From: Flavobacterium sp. xlx-214
GTDB lineage: Bacteria > Bacteroidota > Bacteroidia > Flavobacteriales > Flavobacteriaceae
Direction: 5' to 3'
Length of the DNA stretch: 64,000 nucleotides
Assembly (NCBI RefSeq): GCF_013874595.1
Contig: NZ_CP059431.1
Location: 1,364,001-1,428,000, forward strand
Each line of letters opens with the position of its first letter. Positions within the stretch are counted from its first letter, which is position 1. Positions 43,867 to 53,042 of the stretch are shown piece after piece. Made by a program: the position numbers and the translations under genes. The notes beneath the pieces are model-generated. The model saw nothing but the letters and a program-made list of their open reading frames with translations. It was not told where the DNA came from and did not search any database.

Positions 43867-45108
43867 TTATTCCTTTTTGTATATCATTTTCATACTGAAA
43901 TATCCTAAAATACCAATAATTAAAATCATTATTCCCCAAAGCCAAAGTTTGTTTTCAAATAAAGATTCTTGTTGTATTTCTTCTTTTTTATTAATTTGAA
44001 TTTCCTTTGAAATTGAAACTGTATTTTTCGTTGCACTACTAGAATAATTAGCATCATAAGAAGGGGCAAAACTATTTTTATTACCATAATATAAGTAATA
44101 ATCCCAATCGTAATCATCAATTGAAAAAAGCAGGTTAAATGATAGCGTTTTTAATTCAATAGAATGCATTTCCAAAGGTTGATTATCTTTATTGTTTATT
44201 GTTATTTTAAAATCTTTGATAAACTGTAAATCTTCACCCAAGAAAGTCAAATCTGTAGGATGTTCTGATGATAAAATACCCGATGAAAAATATGAATAAT
44301 GCTTTATAATTCCTTTTTCGGTTTTGGTAATGTTTTGTAGGTATTCTACCGTAACATTTCTGTTATAATCAAATTTTTTATTGGTGTTTACAGAAACAGC
44401 ATAAACTGGTAAAGGTTGTTTTAACGAGACAGTAATTGTTGTAATCTTGTTTTTTTTATCTGTTTTTGCTGAAAATTGATCAACCGTAACCGTTTTAAAT
44501 TTAAGACTGTCTTTTGATTGAGAATGATTTGAATGTACGCTTAAAATGTGAGGTTGCTGTTTTGTATCAACAGAAATTCTGTAATATTTGTATTTTGAAT
44601 TGGTAAAAAACAAATCTTCAAAACGATAATTTGTTTCAGAATTATGAATAGCAAGAATTCTGTAATCTTTCAAAATAGTAAACCACTGGTTTTGATCGTT
44701 GCTTCCTTCTAAATTAATTTTCCAATCAAAATTTTCATTTTGAAAATGTAAGCTTAACTGATTTATGGTTTCGTTAGGAGCTTGAACGGTAAAATAACTT
44801 CTTTTTTCAGCAACAGATTGATTGATTATTTTCAGTGCTTTTCTTGTGTCAAATTCAAAATCAGGATTTTTATGAAGGGTATAACGAACTTCAACCGTAT
44901 CCTTGTTTTTAAAACCAAAAATGCGAATGTCTGATAAATTGGTTTTTATTTTACCATACATTTCATCAGGAATTTCGATGGAATTCAATTCTACTGAAGT
45001 CTTTTTAACCTCTATTTTTCGTTTATACGAATAACCTTCTTGAGAAAATCCGCTAATGGAAAATCCTACAAAGCAACCAATAAATAGGTATTTAATTAAC
45101 TTTTTCAT
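43867..45108 (-). CDS. DUF3999-like exported protein
   Basis: A 413-residue protein with signal peptide MKKLIKYLFIGCFVGFSISGFSQ. Its main part is beta-rich (EGYSYKRKIEVKKTSVELNS, SYFTVQAPNETINQLSLHFQN) and its C-terminal segment contains a final membrane helix (LWLWGIMILIIGILGYFSMKMI) followed by KKE. The signal, beta-rich periplasmic body and C-terminal anchor match DUF3999. Overlapping the DUF2339 gene by 17 bp confirms the conserved DUF2339-DUF3999 pair. The role of the pair is not established; cell-envelope involvement is inferred from topology. Confidence 0.82.
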   Translation of the reverse strand: MKKLIKYLFIGCFVGFSISGFSQEGYSYKRKIEVKKTSVELNSIEIPDEMYGKIKTNLSDIRIFGFKNKDTVEVRYTLHKNPDFEFDTRKALKIINQSVAEKRSYFTVQAPNETINQLSLHFQNENFDWKINLEGSNDQNQWFTILKDYRILAIHNSETNYRFEDLFFTNSKYKYYRISVDTKQQPHILSVHSNHSQSKDSLKFKTVTVDQFSAKTDKKNKITTITVSLKQPLPVYAVSVNTNKKFDYNRNVTVEYLQNITKTEKGIIKHYSYFSSGILSSEHPTDLTFLGEDLQFIKDFKITINNKDNQPLEMHSIELKTLSFNLLFSIDDYDWDYYLYYGNKNSFAPSYDANYSSSATKNTVSISKEIQINKKEEIQQESLFENKLWLWGIMILIIGILGYFSMKMIYKKE

Positions 45109-47428
45109 CCTCAGTAATTTTGTCTTTAAATTTGTTGTACAAAAACGAAATAATCAACAATAAAATACCCAAGCTAATAAAAACAATGATTTTAGAAAGC
45201 GTATTCATGCCTGCAACATCGTAAAAAAGTAGTTTTAAAAGCGTTATGGCAAAAAGTATAATTGCTGCAATTCTTAAATATTTTCTTCGCTTAAAAATTC
45301 CAATATAGATCAAAATCAAAGCATAAACTCCCCACAAAATACTCAATCCTAATTTAAAAACGCTTTTGTTTCCTGCTAAATCTAGCCAAGTTATAAGTTC
45401 GTTACTCAAAAAACACAAAATCGAAACATACAAAGCAAATTCTGCAATAAATTTTAGATTTTTTTTGAGCGATTGCATAAAATCTTGTTTAATGTATTTA
45501 AACAGCGTGTAAATTGCAAGGGCGATAATAGCAAACAGTAAATACCTTATTAAAACGTTACCAAAACCAATTTGGTAATATTTGTTTAAATCTCTGTCAA
45601 TATAAGCTTCACGAAGTTCTCCTAAAACATACAAACCACCTGTTTGAGCTGCAACAAAAGAAATTAAAGTGAAAATAATTGCTGTAACTCCTAGTGTTTT
45701 ATTTTTAATTTTTAAAATATTAAGAAAAGATAATACGGCGAAAAATAAAACCGAGTATCCAATAAGAGTAATTGTTTTTAATGAAAGAATATTATAATTA
45801 TACATTGTATTTGCCGTATGCCCATTTTCTGGCATTGTACCTTTAAATGAAGTGTTGGCAAACCAATTTTCAAAATACATGTTTATTTCAATGCTAAACG
45901 TAAAATAGCTTACAAGTACTAATATAATAGGAAGCGTTATATTCATTACACTTGTTGCTCTGTTTTGATTTTCAGATGTGTAAAATTCTTTTTTTCTGTC
46001 TAAGTAAACAATATATCCAAAACCAAGCATTACTAAAATTGATGTTAGAAAACTGATGTTTAAAAACGGTTTTATTTTGTGAAAATCAAGACTTTCCCAA
46101 TCGTGAATTAAACTAACAAATGACAAAAACATAATTACATAGGAAATTTTCTCGTATGTAACCACCTTTTTTGTTCTTCCAATCCAAAACAATAAAACAG
46201 ACAAAGCAATCCAGGAAAGCGTAACCCAATTTCCGTTTAGTTGAACGGGAATAGCTATTGTAATAAAAGTAAAAACCAATCCAATAACCAGATAAAGTAA
46301 ATTTTGATCGGTTATTTTTTTTGTTCTAATGATATATCCTACGCCAAAATGTATTAGAGCATTTATTAACGTAAACAACCCTAAATAAGCAGCTGTGTTT
46401 CCTTCTTGTAAAATTCCGTAACCTAATCCAAAATAGATGAACGAGTTTAAAAGCAACAGAATAATGTCTGGTTTTACTAATTTTTCTTTTTGAATTATTC
46501 GGTTGGTAATAGCAACTGCATAGAACATCAAAAAGAAAATGGTTGCAAAAACAAGTCCTGTGATTTTAATTTTTGGTTCATCTAAATAATACGAATCAAA
46601 GTACCAAAAAGCGTAAATGATCCAAGTAAAAGTAAACGAAACATAGTATAAATATTTCCAGTATTTTTTAATGGAAACAACTAAAATTCCGAAATTTATA
46701 ATAGAGATGTATGTAAATAACGTATTAACATTTCCTGAATTGTTTGAAAGTAAAAAAGGAACAGCATACGCACCAACCAAGCCAATAATTGAGATAACTA
46801 CACGGTTGTATTTGAGAGCGGCAAAAACGGTAAAAATCGTAAAAATCACCATCAGCGCAAAAGCAACGAGTTGTGGGATTAATCCGTAAAAAGAGTAGGC
46901 AAAATAGGTTATAAAGTAAAAAATAGCCATAGCACCACTTACTAAAACCGCACTGTAACTTTCAAATTTTTCTTTGAGTTTTATTGCGAAACCTAATAGC
47001 CCTATTCCCATAACATAACCTAAAATAATTCTTGTAAGCGGACTTATTAGATTATTGTCAATTGAGTATTTTCCTAAAATGGTAACGCCAATAATAATTC
47101 CTAAAATACCAATTTTGTTTAGCCAACTTTCTCCAATTATTTTTTCTAAATCAGAAGGTTGTTTTGGTTTTTTAGGAGTTTCAACCTTTGGAATAATAGG
47201 TTCCTCAATCAAAATTTTTGATTCTGAAATAGGAATAATTTGTTCTGAAACTTCCGTTTTTACTTCGGTTATTTTAGAATGATCTTTTATTTGAGTGCTG
47301 GATTGATTTAATTTTAAAGACTGAATTTCCGAACGAAGATTGTTTATTTCTCTTCCAAAGAATTCTTGTTTTCTTGAAAGTTCTTCTAATCGTTTGATCA
47401 GTTCGTCTATTTTTTGGTTATTTTCCAT
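45092..47428 (-). CDS. DUF2339 polytopic membrane protein
   Basis: A 778-residue protein with an N-terminal cytoplasmic coiled coil (KIDELIKRLEELSRKQEFFG and following, ~residues 5-45) and about 20 membrane helices from residue ~105 to the end. Early GESWLNKIGILGIIIGVTILGKYSI is the typical DUF2339 start of the membrane region. C-terminally, YDVAGMNTLSKIIVFISLGI (about 733-752) is a conserved segment. It is first in a two-gene operon with the DUF3999 partner (17-bp overlap). Function of this pair is unknown. Confidence 0.88.
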   Translation of the reverse strand: MENNQKIDELIKRLEELSRKQEFFGREINNLRSEIQSLKLNQSSTQIKDHSKITEVKTEVSEQIIPISESKILIEEPIIPKVETPKKPKQPSDLEKIIGESWLNKIGILGIIIGVTILGKYSIDNNLISPLTRIILGYVMGIGLLGFAIKLKEKFESYSAVLVSGAMAIFYFITYFAYSFYGLIPQLVAFALMVIFTIFTVFAALKYNRVVISIIGLVGAYAVPFLLSNNSGNVNTLFTYISIINFGILVVSIKKYWKYLYYVSFTFTWIIYAFWYFDSYYLDEPKIKITGLVFATIFFLMFYAVAITNRIIQKEKLVKPDIILLLLNSFIYFGLGYGILQEGNTAAYLGLFTLINALIHFGVGYIIRTKKITDQNLLYLVIGLVFTFITIAIPVQLNGNWVTLSWIALSVLLFWIGRTKKVVTYEKISYVIMFLSFVSLIHDWESLDFHKIKPFLNISFLTSILVMLGFGYIVYLDRKKEFYTSENQNRATSVMNITLPIILVLVSYFTFSIEINMYFENWFANTSFKGTMPENGHTANTMYNYNILSLKTITLIGYSVLFFAVLSFLNILKIKNKTLGVTAIIFTLISFVAAQTGGLYVLGELREAYIDRDLNKYYQIGFGNVLIRYLLFAIIALAIYTLFKYIKQDFMQSLKKNLKFIAEFALYVSILCFLSNELITWLDLAGNKSVFKLGLSILWGVYALILIYIGIFKRRKYLRIAAIILFAITLLKLLFYDVAGMNTLSKIIVFISLGILLLIISFLYNKFKDKITEDEKVN

Positions 47429-47485
47429 AAAAGATGGATTTAATTATTCTCAAATGTAATTAAAATATCATTGCTACATTAAAAG

Positions 47486-47525
47486 AAAAGCCCTCACTGT
47501 TTTTGTAAACTAGTGAGGGCTTTTT
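47486..47525 (-). terminator. terminator of the M20 peptidase gene
   Basis: Thirteen-bp arms aaaagccctcact / agtgagggctttt are present on the minus strand 36 bp after the peptidase stop. Confidence 0.8.
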
Positions 47526-47560
47526 ATGTAAGCTTTTTACTGAAATCGGAAAGAACTTTT

Positions 47561-48949
47561 TTATTTAGACATTTCTGTAAAATACTTATAGAATAAAGGT
47601 ATTGTTTCAATTCCTTTTAAGAAGTTAAAAATACCAAAATGTTCGTTTGGTGAGTGAATTGCATCAGAATCTAAACCAAAGCCCATCATAATAGTTTTCG
47701 ATTTTAATTCTTTCTCAAACAAAGCAACAATAGGAATACTTCCTCCTGAACGAACAGGAATAGGTGTTACACCAAAAGTGTCTGAATATGCTTTTGATGC
47801 TGCCTGATAGCCAATAGAATCAATTGGAGTTACGTATCCTTGACCACCATGATGTGGTTTTACTACTACTTTAACTGATTTTGGAGCAATGCTCTCAAAG
47901 TGTTTTTTGAAAAGTTGCGTTATTTCTTCCCAATCTTGGTTAGGAACCAAACGCATTGATATTTTTGCAAATGCTTTAGAAGCAATCACTGTTTTAGCAC
48001 CTTCGCCAGTGTAACCACCCCAAATACCATTTACATCTAAAGTAGGACGGATAGAATTACGCTCATTAGTTGTATAACCAGCTTCGCCATAAATATCTTC
48101 AATATCCAAAGCTTTTTTGTATTCATCTAAAGAAAATGGGCGTTTTGCCATTTCATCGCGTTCTTCTTTTGATAATTCTTCTACTTTATCATAAAAACCA
48201 GGAATGGTAACTCTATTATTTTCATCGTGTAACGATGCAATCATTTTAGTAAGTACATTGATTGGGTTTGCTACAGCACCGCCATATAAACCAGAATGTA
48301 AATCACGATTTGGACCTGTAACTTCAACTTCAACATAACTTAAACCACGTAAACCAGTTGTAATTGATGGTTGCGTGTTAGAAATCATGCCTGTGTCTGA
48401 AATTAAAATAACATCGTTTTTTAATTTTTCTTGATTTCTTTCAACAAACCATGCTAATGATGATGAACCCACTTCTTCTTCACCTTCAATCATAAATTTA
48501 ACATTACAAGGCAATGTGTTGGTTTGCATCATTAATTCTAATGCTTTTACGTGCATGAACATTTGTCCTTTGTCGTCACAAGCTCCACGAGCAAAAATAG
48601 CTCCGTCTGGGTGTAATTCGGTTTTCTTAATTACTGGTTCAAAAGGAGGTGAATCCCATAAATCAATTGGATCTGCCGGTTGCACGTCATAATGACCGTA
48701 AACCAAAACAGTAGGAAGTGATGGATTGATGTTCTTTTCTGCATAAACAATAGGATAACCTGGTGTTTCGCAAATTTCAACTGTATCGCAACCTGCTTTT
48801 TCTAAAAATTCTTTTACTTTATCAGCCGTATTTAATACGTCCTGAGAATAAGCACTATCGGCACTAACCGAAGGGATTTTTAATAAGTCAATTAACTCAT
48901 TAATAAAACGTTCCTTATTTTGTTGAACGTAAGTTTTGATGATTTCCAT
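47561..48949 (-). CDS. M20 family dipeptidase
   Basis: A 462-residue cytoplasmic zinc aminoacyl-dipeptidase of the M20/CNDP-like group. Metal motifs are VLVYGHYDVQPADP (His, Asp; about residues 80-93), IFARGACDDKGQMF (Asp), FMIEGEEEVGSSS (Glu-Glu) and ISDTGM. The dimerisation lid lies in between. The C-terminal ligand is in DAIHSPNEHFG. I choose ATG 48947-48949 (MEIIKTYVQQN); the open frame continues 61 codons upstream but would run antisense through tRNA-Leu. Peptide recycling is the probable role. Confidence 0.92.
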   Translation of the reverse strand: MEIIKTYVQQNKERFINELIDLLKIPSVSADSAYSQDVLNTADKVKEFLEKAGCDTVEICETPGYPIVYAEKNINPSLPTVLVYGHYDVQPADPIDLWDSPPFEPVIKKTELHPDGAIFARGACDDKGQMFMHVKALELMMQTNTLPCNVKFMIEGEEEVGSSSLAWFVERNQEKLKNDVILISDTGMISNTQPSITTGLRGLSYVEVEVTGPNRDLHSGLYGGAVANPINVLTKMIASLHDENNRVTIPGFYDKVEELSKEERDEMAKRPFSLDEYKKALDIEDIYGEAGYTTNERNSIRPTLDVNGIWGGYTGEGAKTVIASKAFAKISMRLVPNQDWEEITQLFKKHFESIAPKSVKVVVKPHHGGQGYVTPIDSIGYQAASKAYSDTFGVTPIPVRSGGSIPIVALFEKELKSKTIMMGFGLDSDAIHSPNEHFGIFNFLKGIETIPLFYKYFTEMSK

Positions 48950-48968
48950 TGTATGAATTAAATAATTC

Positions 48969-48983
48969 TTGTTGTTACAACAA
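48969..48983. promoter_or_regulatory. perfect palindrome in the M20 peptidase promoter
   Basis: TTGTTGT-T-ACAACAA is a 7-1-7 palindrome at 48969-48983, next to a minus-strand TATATTTG (plus 48981-48988). It lies about 20-34 nt upstream of the peptidase ATG and could be an operator. This is sequence only. Confidence 0.35.
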
Positions 48984-49013
48984 ATATAACGATAAAAAAT
49001 TAATGATTTTTTG

Positions 49014-49043
49014 TTGTGTAATAAAATTCCATTCGTATATTTG
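49014..49043 (+). promoter_or_regulatory. putative tRNA-Leu promoter
   Basis: TTG at 49014-49016 and TATATTTG at 49036-49043 have exactly 19-nt spacing. The -7 is extended as TATATTTGCAACG, and tRNA-Leu starts 37 nt later. Confidence 0.65.
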
Positions 49044-49080
49044 CAACGTCTTAAAAGAGCGATAGTTCTTGCAATGTGCC

Positions 49081-49162
49081 GCGGGTATGGTGAAATTGGT
49101 AGACACGCCAGACTTAGGATCTGGTGCCGCAAGGTGTGAAGGTTCGAGTCCTTTTACCCGCA
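49081..49162 (+). tRNA. tRNA-Leu (anticodon TAG)
   Basis: The 82-nt cloverleaf has acceptor GCGGGTA paired with TACCCGC, discriminator A, D arm TGGTGAAATTGGTAGACA, anticodon arm CCAGA-CTTAGGA-TCTGG (TAG), a variable arm TGCCGCAAGGTG expected of type II tRNAs, and T arm AAGGTTCGAGTCCTT. CCA is not encoded. It is followed by a terminator and transcribed away from the M20 gene. Confidence 0.96.
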
Positions 49163-49167
49163 CAAAG

Positions 49168-49203
49168 AAAACCTTAACTACAAAAATAGTTAAGGTTTTT
49201 TTA
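49168..49203 (+). terminator. tRNA-Leu terminator
   Basis: Thirteen-bp arms aaaaccttaacta / tagttaaggtttt are followed by a T run, 5 nt after the tRNA. Confidence 0.85.
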
Positions 49204-49215
49204 TTGGTATTTTAT

Positions 49216-49253
49216 ATTAAAAAGAGGTTTGTAATTTACAAACCTCTTTTACT
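49216..49253 (-). terminator. terminator of choice-of-anchor I gene
   Basis: Fourteen-bp arms aaaagaggtttgta / tacaaacctctttt (loop att) on the minus strand lie 12 bp past the stop of the 901-aa exoprotein gene. Confidence 0.8.
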
Positions 49254-49264
49254 TTTTGGGATAT

Positions 49265-51970
49265 TTATTTTTTAACTAATTTTTGAACCAAACCTTCTGA
49301 TGTTTTAATAATATAGATTCCTGCAGGGTAAGAAGCTACATTTAAGGTTTGAGCTTTTTTAGCTTGATGCATAATACGACCATTTAAATCATAAACTGTA
49401 ACATCGGCTTCTCTATTAAAGTAAACAAGTTCTCCGTTTGTAGGATTTGGAAACACATTGAATGTTTTTACTTCATTTGGTTCAAACTCTGGTTCTGATA
49501 AATTGGTTGTATTTACTTCGTATGTTGTAAGAGTTCCGCTTATTTCGTTAGCAACAATAATATAACCTTTGTTGTTAGGAGCATCTTGTGGTGCAACATA
49601 TATAATGCTTTCTGCACCAAAATCGCCCGTGTAAGCAGATGTGCTTCGGTTGTTTTTGTAATCAACAAAAGTTACATTATTAGGGTCGGTTACATTGTAA
49701 ACCATAACACCACCTATACGTTCTAAAGCAATAAAAGCAAATGTTTGGTTTCCAATTATGGCTGTTGTTACTCCTTCTGGTTCTGGACCTTTTGCACGGC
49801 TTCTAGCTTTAGGAGTATTTGATTCATGATCAGCATTAAAAATAGTTGGGAAGTTTTTTGCTGTGTACATTTCAAAATCATCGCCACTATCGTAAACCAA
49901 TGCTTTAGTATCTGCATTGAAAATAGAAAACGATCTTGTGCCTACTGCTCTGATTTTTTCAAAAGCTCCGTTATTGTTTAAATCGCCATTTAAATTAGTA
50001 GCTCTAAATCGTCCTAAATTATGAGCTTGTTTTAAAACATCGCTGTTTGGAAACAAAAGAGGTTCTAACACATAAGTTGTAGCGTTTACAGCAACGCGTT
50101 CTTCTAAATTATCGTATTCTTTTTCATCACCTTCGTTAGCTGTGATTAAATAATTTACTCCGTTTGCTTGATAATGAGCCACAGCATCTGGAATGTAATA
50201 TGCTTCTACTGGCCAGTTAGCAATTAAAATTTCACCATTGTTATCAGAAGCATCAAAACCATTTCCTGGAATGCTCATATCTTTTGTGCCTAAAGCCCAA
50301 ACCGATGTAATGGTTTTGTTTGCTAAGTTAATTTCTGCAATAGCATTGTTTTCTTGTAAAGTAACCCATGCTTTTTGCGAATCGTTACTAACAGTGATGT
50401 ATTCTGGTTCAAAATCTTGTGATAATGTGCTTGAACTTTTTGTTTTACGAACACCTTGCTGAATTAAATGTGCTTCTTGATTGTTAAAAGCAGTAAAGCC
50501 TAAAGTGGTAACATTGGTTTGTAAAATAGCATTTAAACCGCCACTAACATCAATTATAGATACTGATCCTTCAGGGTCTACAGAATAATCAGAGTTTGGT
50601 TGACCTTCATTTGCTGTTAATACTTTAGTACCATCTTTTGAAAAAACGATATTATCAGGTAATGCGCCAACTGTTACTTGTGCTTTATAAACACCATTGG
50701 TATCAAAAAACACAACTGATCCATTATTTGTTTCGATTGCATTAGGCGATGCAACTGCAACAATACCATTTTTTACAGCAACACTAGTAATACCACCATA
50801 TGGAGCCATATTGATTGATGTAATAGTAGTTGGTGCAAGTGGATTTGAGAAATCTACAATATCTAAAAAGCCTGCAATAGCACTTGTTGTAAACAAGCGT
50901 TGCGTTTGCGGATCATGTACTACAATTTCTGTTGAGCTACTATTTGTACCCGATGGATCAAAGCTTCCAACGTAGTCTAATGTAATTTCATTACTTGGAA
51001 CAGGCGCTAAACGATCGTTGTCTTTAATATATATCGTAACATATGTATTACCTTCAAGTGTTAAGCCATTTGCATTTTCTAAACTCAATACAAAATATTC
51101 AGCTTGTTGTTCTTGGTTGGTATCGTCAATAATAGGAATTGTTATTGATTTTGTGTTACCTGTAGTAGCATCAATAGTTAAAGTTTGTGTTTGTAAGGTA
51201 AAATCATTTGCATTTGCAGTACTAAACGGAGCTGGTTTAACTACTAAATCTACAGTACTTGTTGCTGCATTTTGTACATTTAAGTTTAAGGTAACAGTAC
51301 CAGCATCTTCATTAACAACTAAAAAGTTTTTTGCAAGGCTTACTTTTGGTGTGGCAACAGGAGTAGTTCCAGGCGTGTATCCTTCAACAGTGAAATTATC
51401 AAAACGATTGTTTCCAACAGTACCACCTGTTCCTTGAGAAAACTCAACTTTTATTTTAAAATTAGCATTGTTATCAGCAGCAGTAATAGCCGAAAAATCT
51501 AAAGTTTGTAAAGTAGGTGCTCCATCAACAGGGTTGATTGTTTGAAAAGTAGTATATGTTACACCGTCAGTTGAATAAGACCAAGTTTGAGTACCCGCCC
51601 CTGAACCAGATCGACGTGTAGTAAATTTTACAATTGGGTTTTCATAACCCGTTGTTGGTACGTTGAACGTTAAAGTACCTCCAATTGGGTTATTAAAACG
51701 TAAGTGAGTTCCAGAAACATCGCTATTACGTGCATTTAAATTACTTAAGTTAAAATCTTGTCCTGTTCCAGCGTTATATGCTAATTCTGTTGTTGTAGCT
51801 AATGTATAAGAAATAGATGCTGTTGGTACTAATGATGTGTTGGGAGTTGTAATGGTTTGAACAGATGTTGCATCATTAAAATTCCAATAATGTATAAGTG
51901 TTTGCGCTTTTGTTTGAGATGTAATAAGCAGTAAAGCTGCTGCTAAAATAGATTTGGTAATTTTTTTCAT
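49265..51970 (-). CDS. choice-of-anchor I exoprotein with Calx-beta domain and T9SS sorting signal
   Basis: A 901-residue secreted protein. After the signal peptide (MKKITKSILAAALLLITSQTKAQ) comes a lamin/jelly-roll-like N-terminal module (HYWNFNDATSVQT region to about 200), then a Calx-beta-like domain (VVNEDAGTVTLNLNV, about 220-318). A long seven-bladed-propeller-like 'choice-of-anchor I' region follows (ILTLDYVGSFDPSGTN and FSKDGTKVLTANEGQPNSDY, about 325-820). The C-terminal T9SS type A domain ends with FNVFPNPTNGELVY, VYDLNGRIM and YPAGIYIIKTSEGLVQKLVK. It is therefore secreted by the type IX system and anchored or released at the surface; function otherwise unknown. Confidence 0.88.
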   Translation of the reverse strand: MKKITKSILAAALLLITSQTKAQTLIHYWNFNDATSVQTITTPNTSLVPTASISYTLATTTELAYNAGTGQDFNLSNLNARNSDVSGTHLRFNNPIGGTLTFNVPTTGYENPIVKFTTRRSGSGAGTQTWSYSTDGVTYTTFQTINPVDGAPTLQTLDFSAITAADNNANFKIKVEFSQGTGGTVGNNRFDNFTVEGYTPGTTPVATPKVSLAKNFLVVNEDAGTVTLNLNVQNAATSTVDLVVKPAPFSTANANDFTLQTQTLTIDATTGNTKSITIPIIDDTNQEQQAEYFVLSLENANGLTLEGNTYVTIYIKDNDRLAPVPSNEITLDYVGSFDPSGTNSSSTEIVVHDPQTQRLFTTSAIAGFLDIVDFSNPLAPTTITSINMAPYGGITSVAVKNGIVAVASPNAIETNNGSVVFFDTNGVYKAQVTVGALPDNIVFSKDGTKVLTANEGQPNSDYSVDPEGSVSIIDVSGGLNAILQTNVTTLGFTAFNNQEAHLIQQGVRKTKSSSTLSQDFEPEYITVSNDSQKAWVTLQENNAIAEINLANKTITSVWALGTKDMSIPGNGFDASDNNGEILIANWPVEAYYIPDAVAHYQANGVNYLITANEGDEKEYDNLEERVAVNATTYVLEPLLFPNSDVLKQAHNLGRFRATNLNGDLNNNGAFEKIRAVGTRSFSIFNADTKALVYDSGDDFEMYTAKNFPTIFNADHESNTPKARSRAKGPEPEGVTTAIIGNQTFAFIALERIGGVMVYNVTDPNNVTFVDYKNNRSTSAYTGDFGAESIIYVAPQDAPNNKGYIIVANEISGTLTTYEVNTTNLSEPEFEPNEVKTFNVFPNPTNGELVYFNREADVTVYDLNGRIMHQAKKAQTLNVASYPAGIYIIKTSEGLVQKLVKK

Positions 51971-52095
51971 TTTCTTTTGATTGTTTGCACAAAACTGCGA
52001 AAACTATTAAAGAAAAAGTTTATGTATTTATAATCAAATATTTAGCTAAATGTTAGTTTTTGTATTTGAATGTAAAGTTATTGGTTTGAAAATTA

Positions 52096-52680
52096 TTAAG
52101 CACTGCAAGATTCAAATCGATCAATAATGGTTAAATACCATTGGTTTTTTATAAATGTTACGTAAAACACAAATTCACTTTCTTCATCAACCACAACAAC
52201 TTTATGACTTTTTTGTTCTAACGCTTTGTATTCTTTTCTTTTATTCTCTGGAATTTCATACAGATATTTATGGGTACTTTCTACAATTTCAGATAAAGTA
52301 GTATCAAGCAATAAAGTATTGCAGTAAATGCCTGAGGGTTTAGTCCATGTTTCAGTAGAGCAATCAAAATCGGGTAATTTTTCAAATTTTATTTTACGTT
52401 TTGTTGCATTGTAACTTAAAGGAGGATAAGGTAGATATTCAGGAGTAGGATCTTTAAAAGAGATATTCTTTTCGTCGGAAAAATTATCATGCGCACCACG
52501 TTTAAAAATAAAAATCAAACCAACATCTTTGTTGGTTAAAGTATTTAACGTTTTTTCATCACGTGCTTGATATGCTTTGATTGTTTTATAAATGATTTTT
52601 TCTAGTAAAACATGTGAATTGTTTTTTTGAGCCATACTTGATAACCCAATAAAAAGAAAAATATAATACAATGATTTCAT
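52096..52680 (-). CDS. secreted protein of unknown function
   Basis: A 194-residue protein with signal peptide MKSLYYIFLFIGLSSMAQK. Features include four Cys residues (PDFDCSTETW, IYCNTLLL, and the last in FESCSA), LLEKIIYKTIKAYQARDEKT as the first helix, and a strand-rich end (SHKVVVVDEESEFVFYVTFI and NQWYLTIIDRFES). The end pattern resembles NTF2-like or DUF4440-type folds, but no catalytic residue pattern is visible. I do not recognise the family. It lies between the two T9SS exoprotein genes. Confidence 0.65.
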   Translation of the reverse strand: MKSLYYIFLFIGLSSMAQKNNSHVLLEKIIYKTIKAYQARDEKTLNTLTNKDVGLIFIFKRGAHDNFSDEKNISFKDPTPEYLPYPPLSYNATKRKIKFEKLPDFDCSTETWTKPSGIYCNTLLLDTTLSEIVESTHKYLYEIPENKRKEYKALEQKSHKVVVVDEESEFVFYVTFIKNQWYLTIIDRFESCSA

Positions 52681-53042
52681 TTTTTTCTATTAAAAATAGT
52701 TAATAAAGTTGAATTAAAAACGATTTATTTCTATTAAACTTTTGACAATAACTATGTTATTTAGTTTAATTTAAATTATAAATAAAAATATTAGTTTAAT
52801 TTTTTTAATAATTGATATTAAATGTTGTGAATTTGGGGTGTTTTTCAATTTTCACGGTTTTTTTTCTGCTTTTTTTGTAAAAAATATAAAATGACAGGTC
52901 TTTTTTCTTTTTGAAATTTTATTTATGAATAATCAACTGTTTTTTTGTTAAAAACAGTTGATTTATCCGTTTTTAGTTTTTTTAACATTTAAAAAAACTA
53001 ACTTTACAAAATATTTTAGTTAATATTTAATTTTTTATTTAG
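52681..53042. other. 362-bp divergent intergenic region with 14-bp hairpin
   Basis: This is the longest gap in the window and extremely AT-rich. I found no ORF, tRNA or full promoter match in it. It holds a perfect 14-bp inverted repeat (aatcaactgttttt / aaaaacagttgatt, loop ttgtt, 52931-52963), about 80 bp before the ATG of the giant exoprotein gene. It should contain start sites for both divergent genes. Confidence 0.6.

Noticed and set aside
48950..49132. 61-codon N-terminal extension of the M20 peptidase
   Set aside because: It has no peptidase similarity and would run antisense through tRNA-Leu. The ATG at 48947-48949 begins the recognisable protein.
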